64,000 nucleotides of DNA, taken from NCBI GenBank assembly GCA_031361295.1, contig JANMCN010000240.1, positions 1 through 64,000 on the forward strand, in the 5' to 3' direction. The position numbers were made by a program, and so were the translations under genes. Positions 24,986 through 33,213 of the stretch are shown here, one piece after another. Under the pieces are notes generated by a model, which saw nothing but the letters and a program-made list of their open reading frames with translations, had not been told where the DNA came from and ran no database searches. The number at the start of each line of letters is the position of its first letter. Positions within the stretch are counted from its first letter, which is position 1. The stretch comes from JALZOC01 sp031361295 (GTDB lineage Bacteria; Acidobacteriota; Vicinamibacteria; Vicinamibacterales; 2-12-FULL-66-21).

Positions 24986-27288
24986 TGACGCCAGGCTCCG
25001 CTGACGCCCCTCGCATTCTGATCCTGACGCTGTCGTTTGGATCTGGTCACGCCCGCGCCGCCGCGGTCGTGGCGAATGAGCTCGGGCGCCAGGCGCCGCG
25101 CGCGGACGTGCGCCTGCTGGACGCGCTGGCGGATTCCCGCCCGTGGTTCCGCGCCCTGTATGTCTGGCCCTATTGGTGGATGCTGCGGTACGCGCCAGGT
25201 CTGTGGCGCCGGCTGTTTTCGTCGCGCCTGCGTCGCCGCACGAGGCACACGGCGCCGGCATGGACGTTCCGTCATGGCTGTCCGCGCGTGTTCGAGACCA
25301 TTTCCACCTTCCAGCCGGACGTCATCGTGGCCGCGGAAGTCGGGGCCTGCGAGATGGCCGTGATCGCCCGGCGGAGCGGACTCACGCCCGCGCCGATCGT
25401 GTGCCTCGTCACCGACCACCAGGCAGAGCCCGCGTGGGTGCATCCGGAAGTGACGGCATTCGCGGTGCCGACCCAAAAGGTGGCACGGCAGCTCTGTGGC
25501 TGGGGCGCGTCACGGCAGCAGATCACCACCTGCGGGATTCCGACAGCCGCCCGCTTCGCGGATGCGGCGGCCGACGGAGACGTGCGTGCCCGCTTCGGAT
25601 TGTCCGACGGGCGTCCGCTCGTCCTGCTGATGGGCGGCGGGATGGGTCCGACGCGGATGGATCGGATCGCGGCCGAGCTGTGCGCGACCGGCGCAGAGAT
25701 GCATGTCGTCGCCGTGACCGGCCACGACCGGCGCGCACGGCGCCGGCTTGCCCGCGTCTCGGGCCACGGTCGCGCCTCGATCCACGTGGAAGGGTGGATC
25801 GACGACATCGCCTCGCTGATGCGCAGCGCCGACCTGCTCGTGACGAAGCCGGGCGGTGTCACGTCCGCCGAAGCGGCTCTCTGCGGCGTTCCCTGTGTGT
25901 TGTTCGATCCGATCCCCGGGCCGGAAGAGCGGAATGCCGCGCACCTGGCAGACCAGGGCGCCGCCCTCCTCGTCTCAGGAGCCCCCGCGACCGCCGCCGC
26001 GGTGACGGCCCTCCTCGGTGATGCCCCCCGGCGCGCGGCAATGGCCGCTCGCGCGCGTGAGCTTGCGACGCCGGCTGCCACGCAGGACGTCGCGGCACTG
26101 ACGCTGCGGGCGTGCCGTGAGGCGCACGACGACGAAGGTCGTCCTGTGCTCATCCTGGCGATCCGCAATGGTGCGGGTCACTTGAGGGTCGCCGAAGCGA
26201 TCGCCCAGGCCATCGAGGTCGAGGCGCCTGCCGCGCGGGTCCGCATCGTCGACGTCGCCGACCACATGACGCCGCTGACCCGTGCCACGCACGTGACCAT
26301 TTACCTGTGGCTCGTGCGGTATGCGCCCTGGCTCTGGGCACGCATCGACCGGTACCAGAAGCGGCAGTCGCAGACGAGCCCTGCGTGGTATTACCGGCGC
26401 GGCTGCCGGTCCCTGTTCGATCTGGTGCGTGGCGTCCGCCCGCGCGCCCTGGTCGCCACGGAAGTGGGCTGCTGCGAAGTCGCGGCGCTCGTGAAGCGCG
26501 ATCTCCTGCCCGCGTGTCCGCTCGTGGCCGTCAACGGGGAGTACGACGCAGATCGGGCCTGGATCCAACCGGAGGTGGACGCCTACTCGGTCGCCACCGA
26601 CGATGTCGCCGACGAGTTGTGCGCGCTCGGCGCGGAGCGATCGCGCGTGCACGCCTGGGGCGTGCCGATTTCGCCGGAGTTCGAGCTGGCGCCGTCGCCG
26701 TGTTCGGATCGCGAACATGCGCGGAGGCGGCTTGGACTCGATCCGCGTCTCCCGATGATCCTCGTCGGGGGAGGCAGCGAGGGGCTGGGGCGTCCCGACC
26801 TGATTGTCGGAGGTCTGCTGAATGCGGGGTCGTCGCAGATTGCCGTGCTGACGGGCCGCAATCGCGAACTGAAGCGCCGTTGCGACGCGCTGGCGCGCGC
26901 GCACGGACCCGGCCGACTCCGCGTGGTCGACTGGACACCCGCCATCGCCGACTGGATGCGCGCGGCGGACCTCTTCGTCACGAAACCCGGCCACACGTTT
27001 GACGAGGCGCTGTCGAGCGGCCTCCCGCTCGTCTCCCTGCCGCCCCCGCCCGGATCCGAATGGGTGCAGTACCGGCTGCTCGACACGTGGAATGTGGGCC
27101 GTGCGGTCCGTACCCGCGACGAACTGGTGAAGGTCGTCACGCGGCTCATGTCGCAGCCTGACGAGCTGACCGCCATGCGACAGTCGGCGCGCACACGCAG
27201 CCGGCCGGGCGCGGCGCCGGCCGTCGCGCGCTGGGTGCGTGCCGCCCTGGCGCGTCCGCAGGTCGTTGACGCGGGGTTGGTGTCATGA
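24985..27288 (+). CDS. Tandem-duplicated MGDG-synthase/GT28-like glycosyltransferase
   Basis: This 767-residue protein contains two complete copies of a GT-B fold of the MGDG-synthase/diacylglycerol glucosyltransferase type. Each copy has an N-terminal acceptor loop (SFGSGHARAA, residues 18-27; RNGAGHLRVAEA near 393) and a C-terminal nucleotide-sugar loop (VTKPGGVTSAEA from 286; VTKPGHTFDEA from 665). Shared features such as 'WLVRYAPWLWAR' and 'ATEVGCCEVA' with domain-1 equivalents show internal duplication. Single-domain relatives glycosylate membrane lipids, so this enzyme probably adds two sugars or makes a disaccharide on a lipid. Fusion of two copies is unusual. Confidence 0.88.
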   Translation: MTPGSADAPRILILTLSFGSGHARAAAVVANELGRQAPRADVRLLDALADSRPWFRALYVWPYWWMLRYAPGLWRRLFSSRLRRRTRHTAPAWTFRHGCPRVFETISTFQPDVIVAAEVGACEMAVIARRSGLTPAPIVCLVTDHQAEPAWVHPEVTAFAVPTQKVARQLCGWGASRQQITTCGIPTAARFADAAADGDVRARFGLSDGRPLVLLMGGGMGPTRMDRIAAELCATGAEMHVVAVTGHDRRARRRLARVSGHGRASIHVEGWIDDIASLMRSADLLVTKPGGVTSAEAALCGVPCVLFDPIPGPEERNAAHLADQGAALLVSGAPATAAAVTALLGDAPRRAAMAARARELATPAATQDVAALTLRACREAHDDEGRPVLILAIRNGAGHLRVAEAIAQAIEVEAPAARVRIVDVADHMTPLTRATHVTIYLWLVRYAPWLWARIDRYQKRQSQTSPAWYYRRGCRSLFDLVRGVRPRALVATEVGCCEVAALVKRDLLPACPLVAVNGEYDADRAWIQPEVDAYSVATDDVADELCALGAERSRVHAWGVPISPEFELAPSPCSDREHARRRLGLDPRLPMILVGGGSEGLGRPDLIVGGLLNAGSSQIAVLTGRNRELKRRCDALARAHGPGRLRVVDWTPAIADWMRAADLFVTKPGHTFDEALSSGLPLVSLPPPPGSEWVQYRLLDTWNVGRAVRTRDELVKVVTRLMSQPDELTAMRQSARTRSRPGAAPAVARWVRAALARPQVVDAGLVS

Positions 27289-28001
27289 CCGGGCACCACG
27301 AAGGCCTCCTCGCGCTCTCGGTGGTCGGCAGCGCCACGATCGCTGCGGGGTACTGGGCGTCGTACGGCGTACGCAGCCAGTGGCTCGGCCCGACCGACTG
27401 GCGGGGCCGGACGGATGGCGAGGCGCTTGCGCTGACGTTCGACGACGGGCCTGCGGACGACACCGAGCGGATACTCGACACGCTGAAGCGATTGAACATC
27501 CGCGCGGCGTTCTTCATGCTGGGCCGACAGGTCGAGCGATATCCGCACATCGCCCGGCACGTCGTCGACGCCGGCCACGAAGTCGGGAACCATTCGTACT
27601 CGCACCCGCTCTACCTGTATTGCGGAACCGATCGCATTCGCCGCGAGCTTCAGCGCACCCAGGCGGTCATCGAGGACGTCACCGGAGTCAGGCCCGTCTG
27701 GTCACGGCCGCCGTGCGGCGTCCGCTCGCCCGCCTATTTCGCCGCGGCGACGGAGCTCGGCCTGCGGACGGTGCAGTGGTCGGTGGCCGGGTATGACTGG
27801 AAGCCACGGTCGGCGCCCGCGATCGCGCACGCAGTCGCACGCGGTATGGCTCCGGGCGCCATCGTGCTGCTCCATGACGGCGACAGCGCCGGACAGCGGG
27901 ACCGACGCGAGACCGTCGCGGCGCTCCCGGCGATCGTCAGCGACGCGACATCCCGCGGCTTGTCGTTCGCCCCCCTCTCCACTCTCCTGGGGACATCCTG
28001 A
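27285..28001 (+). CDS. Polysaccharide deacetylase (NodB-like, CE4)
   Basis: This 238-residue protein has an N-terminal hydrophobic helix (about 8-25), probably a membrane anchor. CE4 motifs are intact: TFDDGP (51-56), HSYSH (103-107), RPPCG, the Trp/Asp block VQWSVAGYDW, and LLHDG. Members remove N-acetyl groups from GlcNAc-containing sugars. Following the dual glycosyltransferase in one operon, it probably exposes a free amine on a lipid-linked amino sugar, as NodB does for Nod factors; this is inference. It overlaps both neighbours (4 bases and 1 base). Confidence 0.9.
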   Translation: MTGHHEGLLALSVVGSATIAAGYWASYGVRSQWLGPTDWRGRTDGEALALTFDDGPADDTERILDTLKRLNIRAAFFMLGRQVERYPHIARHVVDAGHEVGNHSYSHPLYLYCGTDRIRRELQRTQAVIEDVTGVRPVWSRPPCGVRSPAYFAAATELGLRTVQWSVAGYDWKPRSAPAIAHAVARGMAPGAIVLLHDGDSAGQRDRRETVAALPAIVSDATSRGLSFAPLSTLLGTS

Positions 28002-28696
28002 TGCATTCACCGGCGCTTCGAGGCGGGTTGGCCGTGTTTCTCGATTTCGATGGAACCATCTCCACCTCCGACGTGGTCGACGCGATGCTCGAGACGTACG
28101 CGGATCCCGCCTGGGCATCGGTCGAGGCCGAGTGGCGGGCCGGCCGCATCGGATCGCGCGCATGCCTCGATCGGCAGATTGCGCTCGTCAGGGCGTCGAC
28201 CGACGACATGGACGCCTTGATCGACTCGATCGCGATCGACGACGGGTTCGTGGCGCTGCTGGAGGCGTGCGATCGCGCCGGCGCGCCGGTGCACATCGTG
28301 AGCGACGGCTTCGACTACTGCATCCGGCGCATCCTCGCCCGCGCGGCGCCGCGCCACGAGCGGCTCGTTCGGGGGCTGACCATCTCCGCGAGCCATCTGG
28401 AGCCTGAACGTGAGCTCCGGTGGCGCACGGCGTTTCCGTTTCCCGCCGTGACGTGCGAGCACGGCTGCGCCACCTGCAAGCCGGCGATGATGCGCGCCAT
28501 CGCGCCCGCCGGGGCGCATACCGTCTTCGTGGGGGACGGATTGTCGGACCGCTACGCGGCGGCCCACGCCACGACCGTCTTCGCCAAGGCGTCGCTCGCG
28601 GAGTACTGCGCGGATCGCGCCATCGCTCATACCCGGTTCGACACTCTGGGCGACATCGCGGCCTGCATCGATCGAGACATTCGCATTCGCGCCTGA
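28001..28696 (+). CDS. HAD-superfamily phosphatase, MtnX/SerB-like
   Basis: This 231-residue protein has HAD motif 1 FLDFDGTIS (nucleophile Asp at about 15), motif 2 IVSDGF, Lys in the CKPAMM segment and motif 4 FVGDGLSDRYAA. The CEHGCATCKP cysteine-rich segment recalls MtnX-type phosphatases of the HAD-IB group. It should hydrolyse a small phosphomonoester. Next to the aminotransferase it might act like a phosphoserine-phosphatase-type step in making an amino precursor, but the substrate is unknown. Confidence 0.85.
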   Translation: MHSPALRGGLAVFLDFDGTISTSDVVDAMLETYADPAWASVEAEWRAGRIGSRACLDRQIALVRASTDDMDALIDSIAIDDGFVALLEACDRAGAPVHIVSDGFDYCIRRILARAAPRHERLVRGLTISASHLEPERELRWRTAFPFPAVTCEHGCATCKPAMMRAIAPAGAHTVFVGDGLSDRYAAAHATTVFAKASLAEYCADRAIAHTRFDTLGDIAACIDRDIRIRA

Positions 28697-28708
28697 GCGC
28701 GGGGGAAC

Positions 28709-30127
28709 ATGACGACAAACCCGACAGACCTGCTGCAGATGACCCGTATAACGGACGAGCGCGAGCTGCTCGACATGGAGCGGAAGTACTGCTCCTGGGG
28801 CGACACCGTGCACTATCTCGAGCCTCCGAAGTTCTTCGCTCGCGCCGAGGGCCACTACCTGTTCGACAGGGCCGGGGTTCCGTACCTGGACCTGCAGATG
28901 TGGTACTCGGCGGCAAGTCTTGGCTACGGCAACCAGCGCCTCGAGACCGCGCTGACCGATCAACTCCACAAGCTGCCGCAGCTGGCCTCCCAGTATCTGC
29001 ATCCTGAAAAAGTCCAGCTCGCCGCGGCAATCGCGCGGCTGAACGAGTCGAAGTTCGGCCTCGAAGGGCGGGTCCATTTCAATGTGGGCGGCTCCCAGGC
29101 GGTCGAGGACGCGCTGAAGATCGTACGCAACGCGACAGGAAAAAATCTGGTGTTCGCGTTCATGGGGGGCTACCACGGCCGGACGCTCGGCGCCTCGGCG
29201 ATCACGTCCAGTTACCGGTACCGGCGGCGCTATGGCCACTTTTCCGATCGGGCGCATTTCGTGCCGTTCCCGTATTGCTTCCGCTGCCCCTATGACAAGA
29301 AGCGCGAAGATTGCGGCCTCTACTGTGTGAAGCAGTTCGAGAAGAATTTCGAGACCGAGTACAACTCGTTCTGGGACGCCAAGGCCGGAGAGCCGGAGTT
29401 CTCCGCCTTTTTCATGGAGGCCATCCAGGGCACGGGCGGTTACGTCATCCCGCCGCCCGAGTACTTCCCCGCGCTCAAGAAGGTGCTCGACGAGCGGGGG
29501 ATCCTGCTGGTGGACGACGAGATCCAGATGGGATTCTACAGGGCCGGAAAGTTCTGGGCCGTCGAGAACTTCAACGTCGAGCCTGACATCATCGTGTTCG
29601 GCAAGGCGCTGACGAACGGCCTGAACCCCTTGTCGGGAATCTGGGCGCGGGAGGAACTGATCAACCCGGGTGTCTTTCCCCCTGGCTCGACGCACTCCAC
29701 GTTTTCGTCGAACACGCTCGGCACCGCGGTCGGCCTCGAAGCCATCCGCATCATGCTCGAGACCGATTACGAAGACCTGGTCCAGCGGAAGGGCGCGTAT
29801 TTTCTCGCGCAGCTCAAACAGCTGCACAAGAAGTTCCCCATGGTGATCGGCGATACGGACGGCATGGGACTGGCGCTGCGGATGGAGATCTGCCAGCGCG
29901 ACGGCTACACCCCGGACCGCGAGCTGACCGACAAGATGTTTGCCGAGGGGATGAAAGGCGATCTCGACGCGCCCGCAGGCCGCATGGGCCTCGTGTTGGA
30001 CGTGGGAGGCTATTACAAGAACGTGTTCACGCTGGCCCCTGCGTTCACGATGACCGAGGCAGATATCGACCTAGCGGTGGAGTTGCTGGAACAGCTGATC
30101 CGCCGCTGCGCTCCGGACCGGGTGTGA
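28709..30127 (+). CDS. Class III PLP-dependent aminotransferase with Cys-rich insert
   Basis: This 472-residue fold-type I enzyme has PLP-phosphate contacts at NVGGSQAVEDALK, Asp269/270 (LLVDDEIQMGF) for the pyridine nitrogen, and Schiff-base Lys299 (IIVFGKALTNG). Class III members use omega-amino donors or acceptors (GABA, ornithine, aldehydes). Four cysteines cluster at CFRCPYDKKREDCGLYC (190, 193, 202, 206). A CxxC at this general place holds a 2Fe-2S cluster in mammalian GABA transaminase, so a metal site is possible. It could aminate an aldehyde released by the SDR reductase; that is inference. Confidence 0.92.
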   Translation: MTTNPTDLLQMTRITDERELLDMERKYCSWGDTVHYLEPPKFFARAEGHYLFDRAGVPYLDLQMWYSAASLGYGNQRLETALTDQLHKLPQLASQYLHPEKVQLAAAIARLNESKFGLEGRVHFNVGGSQAVEDALKIVRNATGKNLVFAFMGGYHGRTLGASAITSSYRYRRRYGHFSDRAHFVPFPYCFRCPYDKKREDCGLYCVKQFEKNFETEYNSFWDAKAGEPEFSAFFMEAIQGTGGYVIPPPEYFPALKKVLDERGILLVDDEIQMGFYRAGKFWAVENFNVEPDIIVFGKALTNGLNPLSGIWAREELINPGVFPPGSTHSTFSSNTLGTAVGLEAIRIMLETDYEDLVQRKGAYFLAQLKQLHKKFPMVIGDTDGMGLALRMEICQRDGYTPDRELTDKMFAEGMKGDLDAPAGRMGLVLDVGGYYKNVFTLAPAFTMTEADIDLAVELLEQLIRRCAPDRV

Positions 30128-31458
30128 TGCTCTCACGCCTCGTCGACAGGATTGAAGGAGCCGCGCTGCGGACGGCACCGTCCGCAGCCGCGCGCCTGAT
30201 GGGCGCTCTCCCGTCCGGCGCCCTCCCGGCCCTGCAGCGGGCGCGGTTCCGCCGGACGCTTCGGCTCGCGTCCGAGCGCGCGCCCTTCTACCGGGACCAG
30301 TTCCGCCGCCGCGGCATCCGCGTGGACACGATCGAGCATCCCTCCCAGCTGGGAGACTTCTTCACCACGGGTGACGATCTGCGCACCAACCCGGCCAGCG
30401 CGTTCCTCACCGGCCGACCGGACACCGCGTTCGAGACGACGGGGACGACCTCGGCGATTCCCAAGCGGGTGTTCTTCTCTCACGGTGAGCTGGACGCCAT
30501 GGGCACCGCGAGCGCGGCCGCACTGCACCTCCTCGGCGTACGGGAGAACGACACCGTGCTGAGCGCGTTCGACTGCTCGTTCTGGGTGTCCCCGGCGGTG
30601 GCGCGCTCAGCGCTCCAATATCTCGGATGCTTTCACGTCGAAGCCGGAAAGATCGATCCGCAGGAGTGCTATCTGCATGCCGTGCATTACCGCCCGTCCA
30701 TCATTTTCGGCGAGCCGTCCTGGCTCGTGCGATTCGCGCAGGTCGCCCGGGCCAGCGGAACCTGGCCTGTCAAACTCCTCCTCGGCGGCGGCGAGAACAT
30801 GGCGGAGACCGCCCGAGCGGAGGTCGAGCGTGTCTGGCAGGCGCCGCTGTATCTGAACTACGGGCAGACGGAGGCGTTCGGATCGCTCGGCCTGGAGTGT
30901 CGCGAGCGCGCCGGATATCACCGGAACGATCTCCATTTCCTGTTCGAGGTCGACGGTGCGGACGCGGATGGCTGGGGCGAGCTGACGTATACGACGCTGA
31001 CGCGCGACGTGATGCCGCTCATTCGGTACCGGGCCAGTGACATCACCCGCCTCGTGAACGAGCCGTGCGCGTGCGGTCTCTTTGCCGGGAGACTCGCCAG
31101 GATCCGGGCGCGGGCGGACGAAATGGTTGTCTGCGGCATGGGCAATGTCGGCCCGTGGGTATTCGATGAGCTGCTTCGCGGAGTGATCGGCCCTGCGGAT
31201 GAGTGGCAGGCCGTCGTCGGCAGCGACGGGCAGCTCGATGCCATCGAATTGAGCCTCGAGACTGACGGCTCGCGCGCGGTTGACGGCCTGGTTCGCGACA
31301 ACCTCCGGGAGCGCTTTCCGGACTTCTGGAAAAACCTCCAAATGGAGCTGTACAGCCTGCGCATTTCGCCGGTTCCCCCAGGCTCCCTGCGCCATGGCCG
31401 CAAGCTGCGCCGGATTGTCGATCGCAGAGATCAGGTGAAGGCCACGGCTCCGGGATAG
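30124..31458 (+). CDS. Adenylate-forming ligase, phenylacetate-CoA-ligase/CapK-like
   Basis: The 444-residue protein matches the PaaK/CapK/coenzyme F390 synthetase branch: an N-terminal ERAPFYRDQF segment, the AMP-binding loop TTGTTSAIPKRV (Ser/Thr/Gly-rich P-loop), YLNYGQTEAFG, RYRASDITRL, and a C-terminal DRRDQVK-type end. A Cys-containing segment (NEPCACGLFAGR) is typical. It would activate a carboxylate as an acyl-adenylate for transfer to a carrier or amine. GTG at 30124 or ATG at 30127 are both possible, overlapping the aminotransferase stop. It is the last gene of the long operon. Confidence 0.85.
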   Translation: MMLSRLVDRIEGAALRTAPSAAARLMGALPSGALPALQRARFRRTLRLASERAPFYRDQFRRRGIRVDTIEHPSQLGDFFTTGDDLRTNPASAFLTGRPDTAFETTGTTSAIPKRVFFSHGELDAMGTASAAALHLLGVRENDTVLSAFDCSFWVSPAVARSALQYLGCFHVEAGKIDPQECYLHAVHYRPSIIFGEPSWLVRFAQVARASGTWPVKLLLGGGENMAETARAEVERVWQAPLYLNYGQTEAFGSLGLECRERAGYHRNDLHFLFEVDGADADGWGELTYTTLTRDVMPLIRYRASDITRLVNEPCACGLFAGRLARIRARADEMVVCGMGNVGPWVFDELLRGVIGPADEWQAVVGSDGQLDAIELSLETDGSRAVDGLVRDNLRERFPDFWKNLQMELYSLRISPVPPGSLRHGRKLRRIVDRRDQVKATAPG

Positions 31459-31590
31459 CACCTCTCGATCCTTGACCGGCAACGGACCTCGGCGGAGCTC
31501 AAGACCTGCCAGCGTCGTAACGAACGGTGCCGAGCGCGCAGCTGGTTGCGCATCTCGGGCGGCCGACCGTTCACCACGGGCCGCAGGGCG

Positions 31591-33213
31591 CTATTTCGCC
31601 GCCGCGATGTGAGGCCCGGCGACTCTGCGAACGGACATGTCCCGCACCGCTGACGCGGCGCCGGACAGGTGCGCCAGATAGAGGCGCCGTGTGCTCCGGT
31701 CCAGTCCAAAGGTGGCGACGACCGCGAGATAGACGGCACCGACCAGAGATGCACCGAGCGCGATCCGGCCCAGCGACGGCGTTGCGAACGTGAGGCGAAT
31801 GAATATGCACAGGGCGGCGGCCGGAACGCCGCCAATCAGCGCGGGCAGGAGTGTCTCTCGCGCATAACGCCAGAGCGGCAGCCCGACACTGCGGGCCGCC
31901 GTTGGCGTCATCACCAGGAGGTGTCCAACGGCAATCGGGATCGCGGTGCCCGCCGCCACTCCCAGCGCGCCAAAGCGCCGCACGAGAATGAGGCTCAGCG
32001 CCAGATTGGCAGCCGCTTCGACGATCCAGATCGCGGTGACGGTCCGGTGTCGGCCTGTTGCCAGAAGGATGCTCTGCTGGGTCGCGTGTCCGACCATGAC
32101 GATTCCGACGATCGAGAGCACCACGAATGCCGGCACGCTCCCGCCGAACCCGGGGCCCATCCACCGGCTGATCAAGGGTCCGATGAACCCGACCAGGCAG
32201 ATCGTCACACCGACGACGAGCACCACGGCGAGCCGCGTACCCTCGATGAGGACATTCCGAAGCCGGTCGACCCTGCCCCCCGTACCAAAGCCAACCGCCA
32301 CCGTGTAGAGCATGCCGCTGAACTGGTCGCACACACGCCGCTGGTACTCGGAGAGGCGGACGGCGACCGCATAGACCGCCACGGCGCTCGTGCCGAGAAA
32401 AGCGCCGACCACCACGTTGTCGAGATTGAAAGTCACCTGCGACGCCATGTCGATGATGAACAGGTAGACGCTGAAGCTCGTCACCTCGCGCCACTGGTCC
32501 CGGCTGAAGTGCCTGACACGCAGCGAGAGCGCCGGAAACACGCGGTGTGCGCTCCATGCATATCCGATGTAGCCGGTCAGGCTTGCGGCAGTGGTCACCG
32601 CCACGAGCATGACGAGCCCTCCGCCTGCGGCGAGGACCACATACGTGAGGAGCGCATTGACGATCACCATCACGAGCGCAATCGAGTTGTTCAGCACGAA
32701 ACCGTGCCGCGCATTCGTCACGGCGCCGAAGACGGTCATCGGAAAACCGACGGCAATCCGGAACCCCATGAGCGCCAGGACGATCCGCGCCGTCGAGACC
32801 TCCGCCGAAGTGAGGTTCGGAAAGTGCGGCACCACCAGGAGCACCAGGCCACCGGTGACGAGACAGGCCGCCAGACCGATGACGGCGTAAATGCACACGA
32901 ACGTGCTCGCGATTTCGTTCACGCGACGCACGTCGCCGCGCGTGTAGGCGGCGACGATGTGCCGCACGAGTCCGTTGCCGTAGCCCAGATCGAGCAGCGA
33001 GAAATACGAGGTGAGCGATGCGACCAGCATCCAGAGGCCGTACTGCGGTTTGCCGAGGTGGCGAACGGTGAACGGCATCAGGAAGATGCCCGTTCCGATA
33101 CTTGCCGTCAGAAGGGCGTATTTCGTGACCGTGCCGGCGACCAGCGTTCGGGTCACCCCGCGGTCGACGCGCCGCGCGCGGACAGGATCGGCCGCCTCCT
33201 CCGCGGGGGTCAC
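31591..33213 (-). CDS. Polysaccharide flippase (MOP superfamily, Wzx/RfbX-like)
   Basis: This 540-residue protein has about 12-14 hydrophobic segments and the family's N-terminal pattern (GTVTKYALLTASIGTGIFL, HLGKPQYGLWML). It should translocate lipid-linked sugars or O-units. It starts at GTG 33213, overlapping the stop of the glycosyltransferase gene upstream as GTGA, so the two form a small leftward operon, convergent with the biosynthetic operon. It may serve the same glycoconjugate or a separate surface glycan. Confidence 0.88.
   Translation of the reverse strand: MTPAEEAADPVRARRVDRGVTRTLVAGTVTKYALLTASIGTGIFLMPFTVRHLGKPQYGLWMLVASLTSYFSLLDLGYGNGLVRHIVAAYTRGDVRRVNEIASTFVCIYAVIGLAACLVTGGLVLLVVPHFPNLTSAEVSTARIVLALMGFRIAVGFPMTVFGAVTNARHGFVLNNSIALVMVIVNALLTYVVLAAGGGLVMLVAVTTAASLTGYIGYAWSAHRVFPALSLRVRHFSRDQWREVTSFSVYLFIIDMASQVTFNLDNVVVGAFLGTSAVAVYAVAVRLSEYQRRVCDQFSGMLYTVAVGFGTGGRVDRLRNVLIEGTRLAVVLVVGVTICLVGFIGPLISRWMGPGFGGSVPAFVVLSIVGIVMVGHATQQSILLATGRHRTVTAIWIVEAAANLALSLILVRRFGALGVAAGTAIPIAVGHLLVMTPTAARSVGLPLWRYARETLLPALIGGVPAAALCIFIRLTFATPSLGRIALGASLVGAVYLAVVATFGLDRSTRRLYLAHLSGAASAVRDMSVRRVAGPHIAAAK

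Noticed and set aside
15520..31458. A true nod (Nod-factor) locus
   Set aside because: NodC- and NodA-like genes are absent and the glycosyltransferase belongs to a different family; only the combination of functions is similar.
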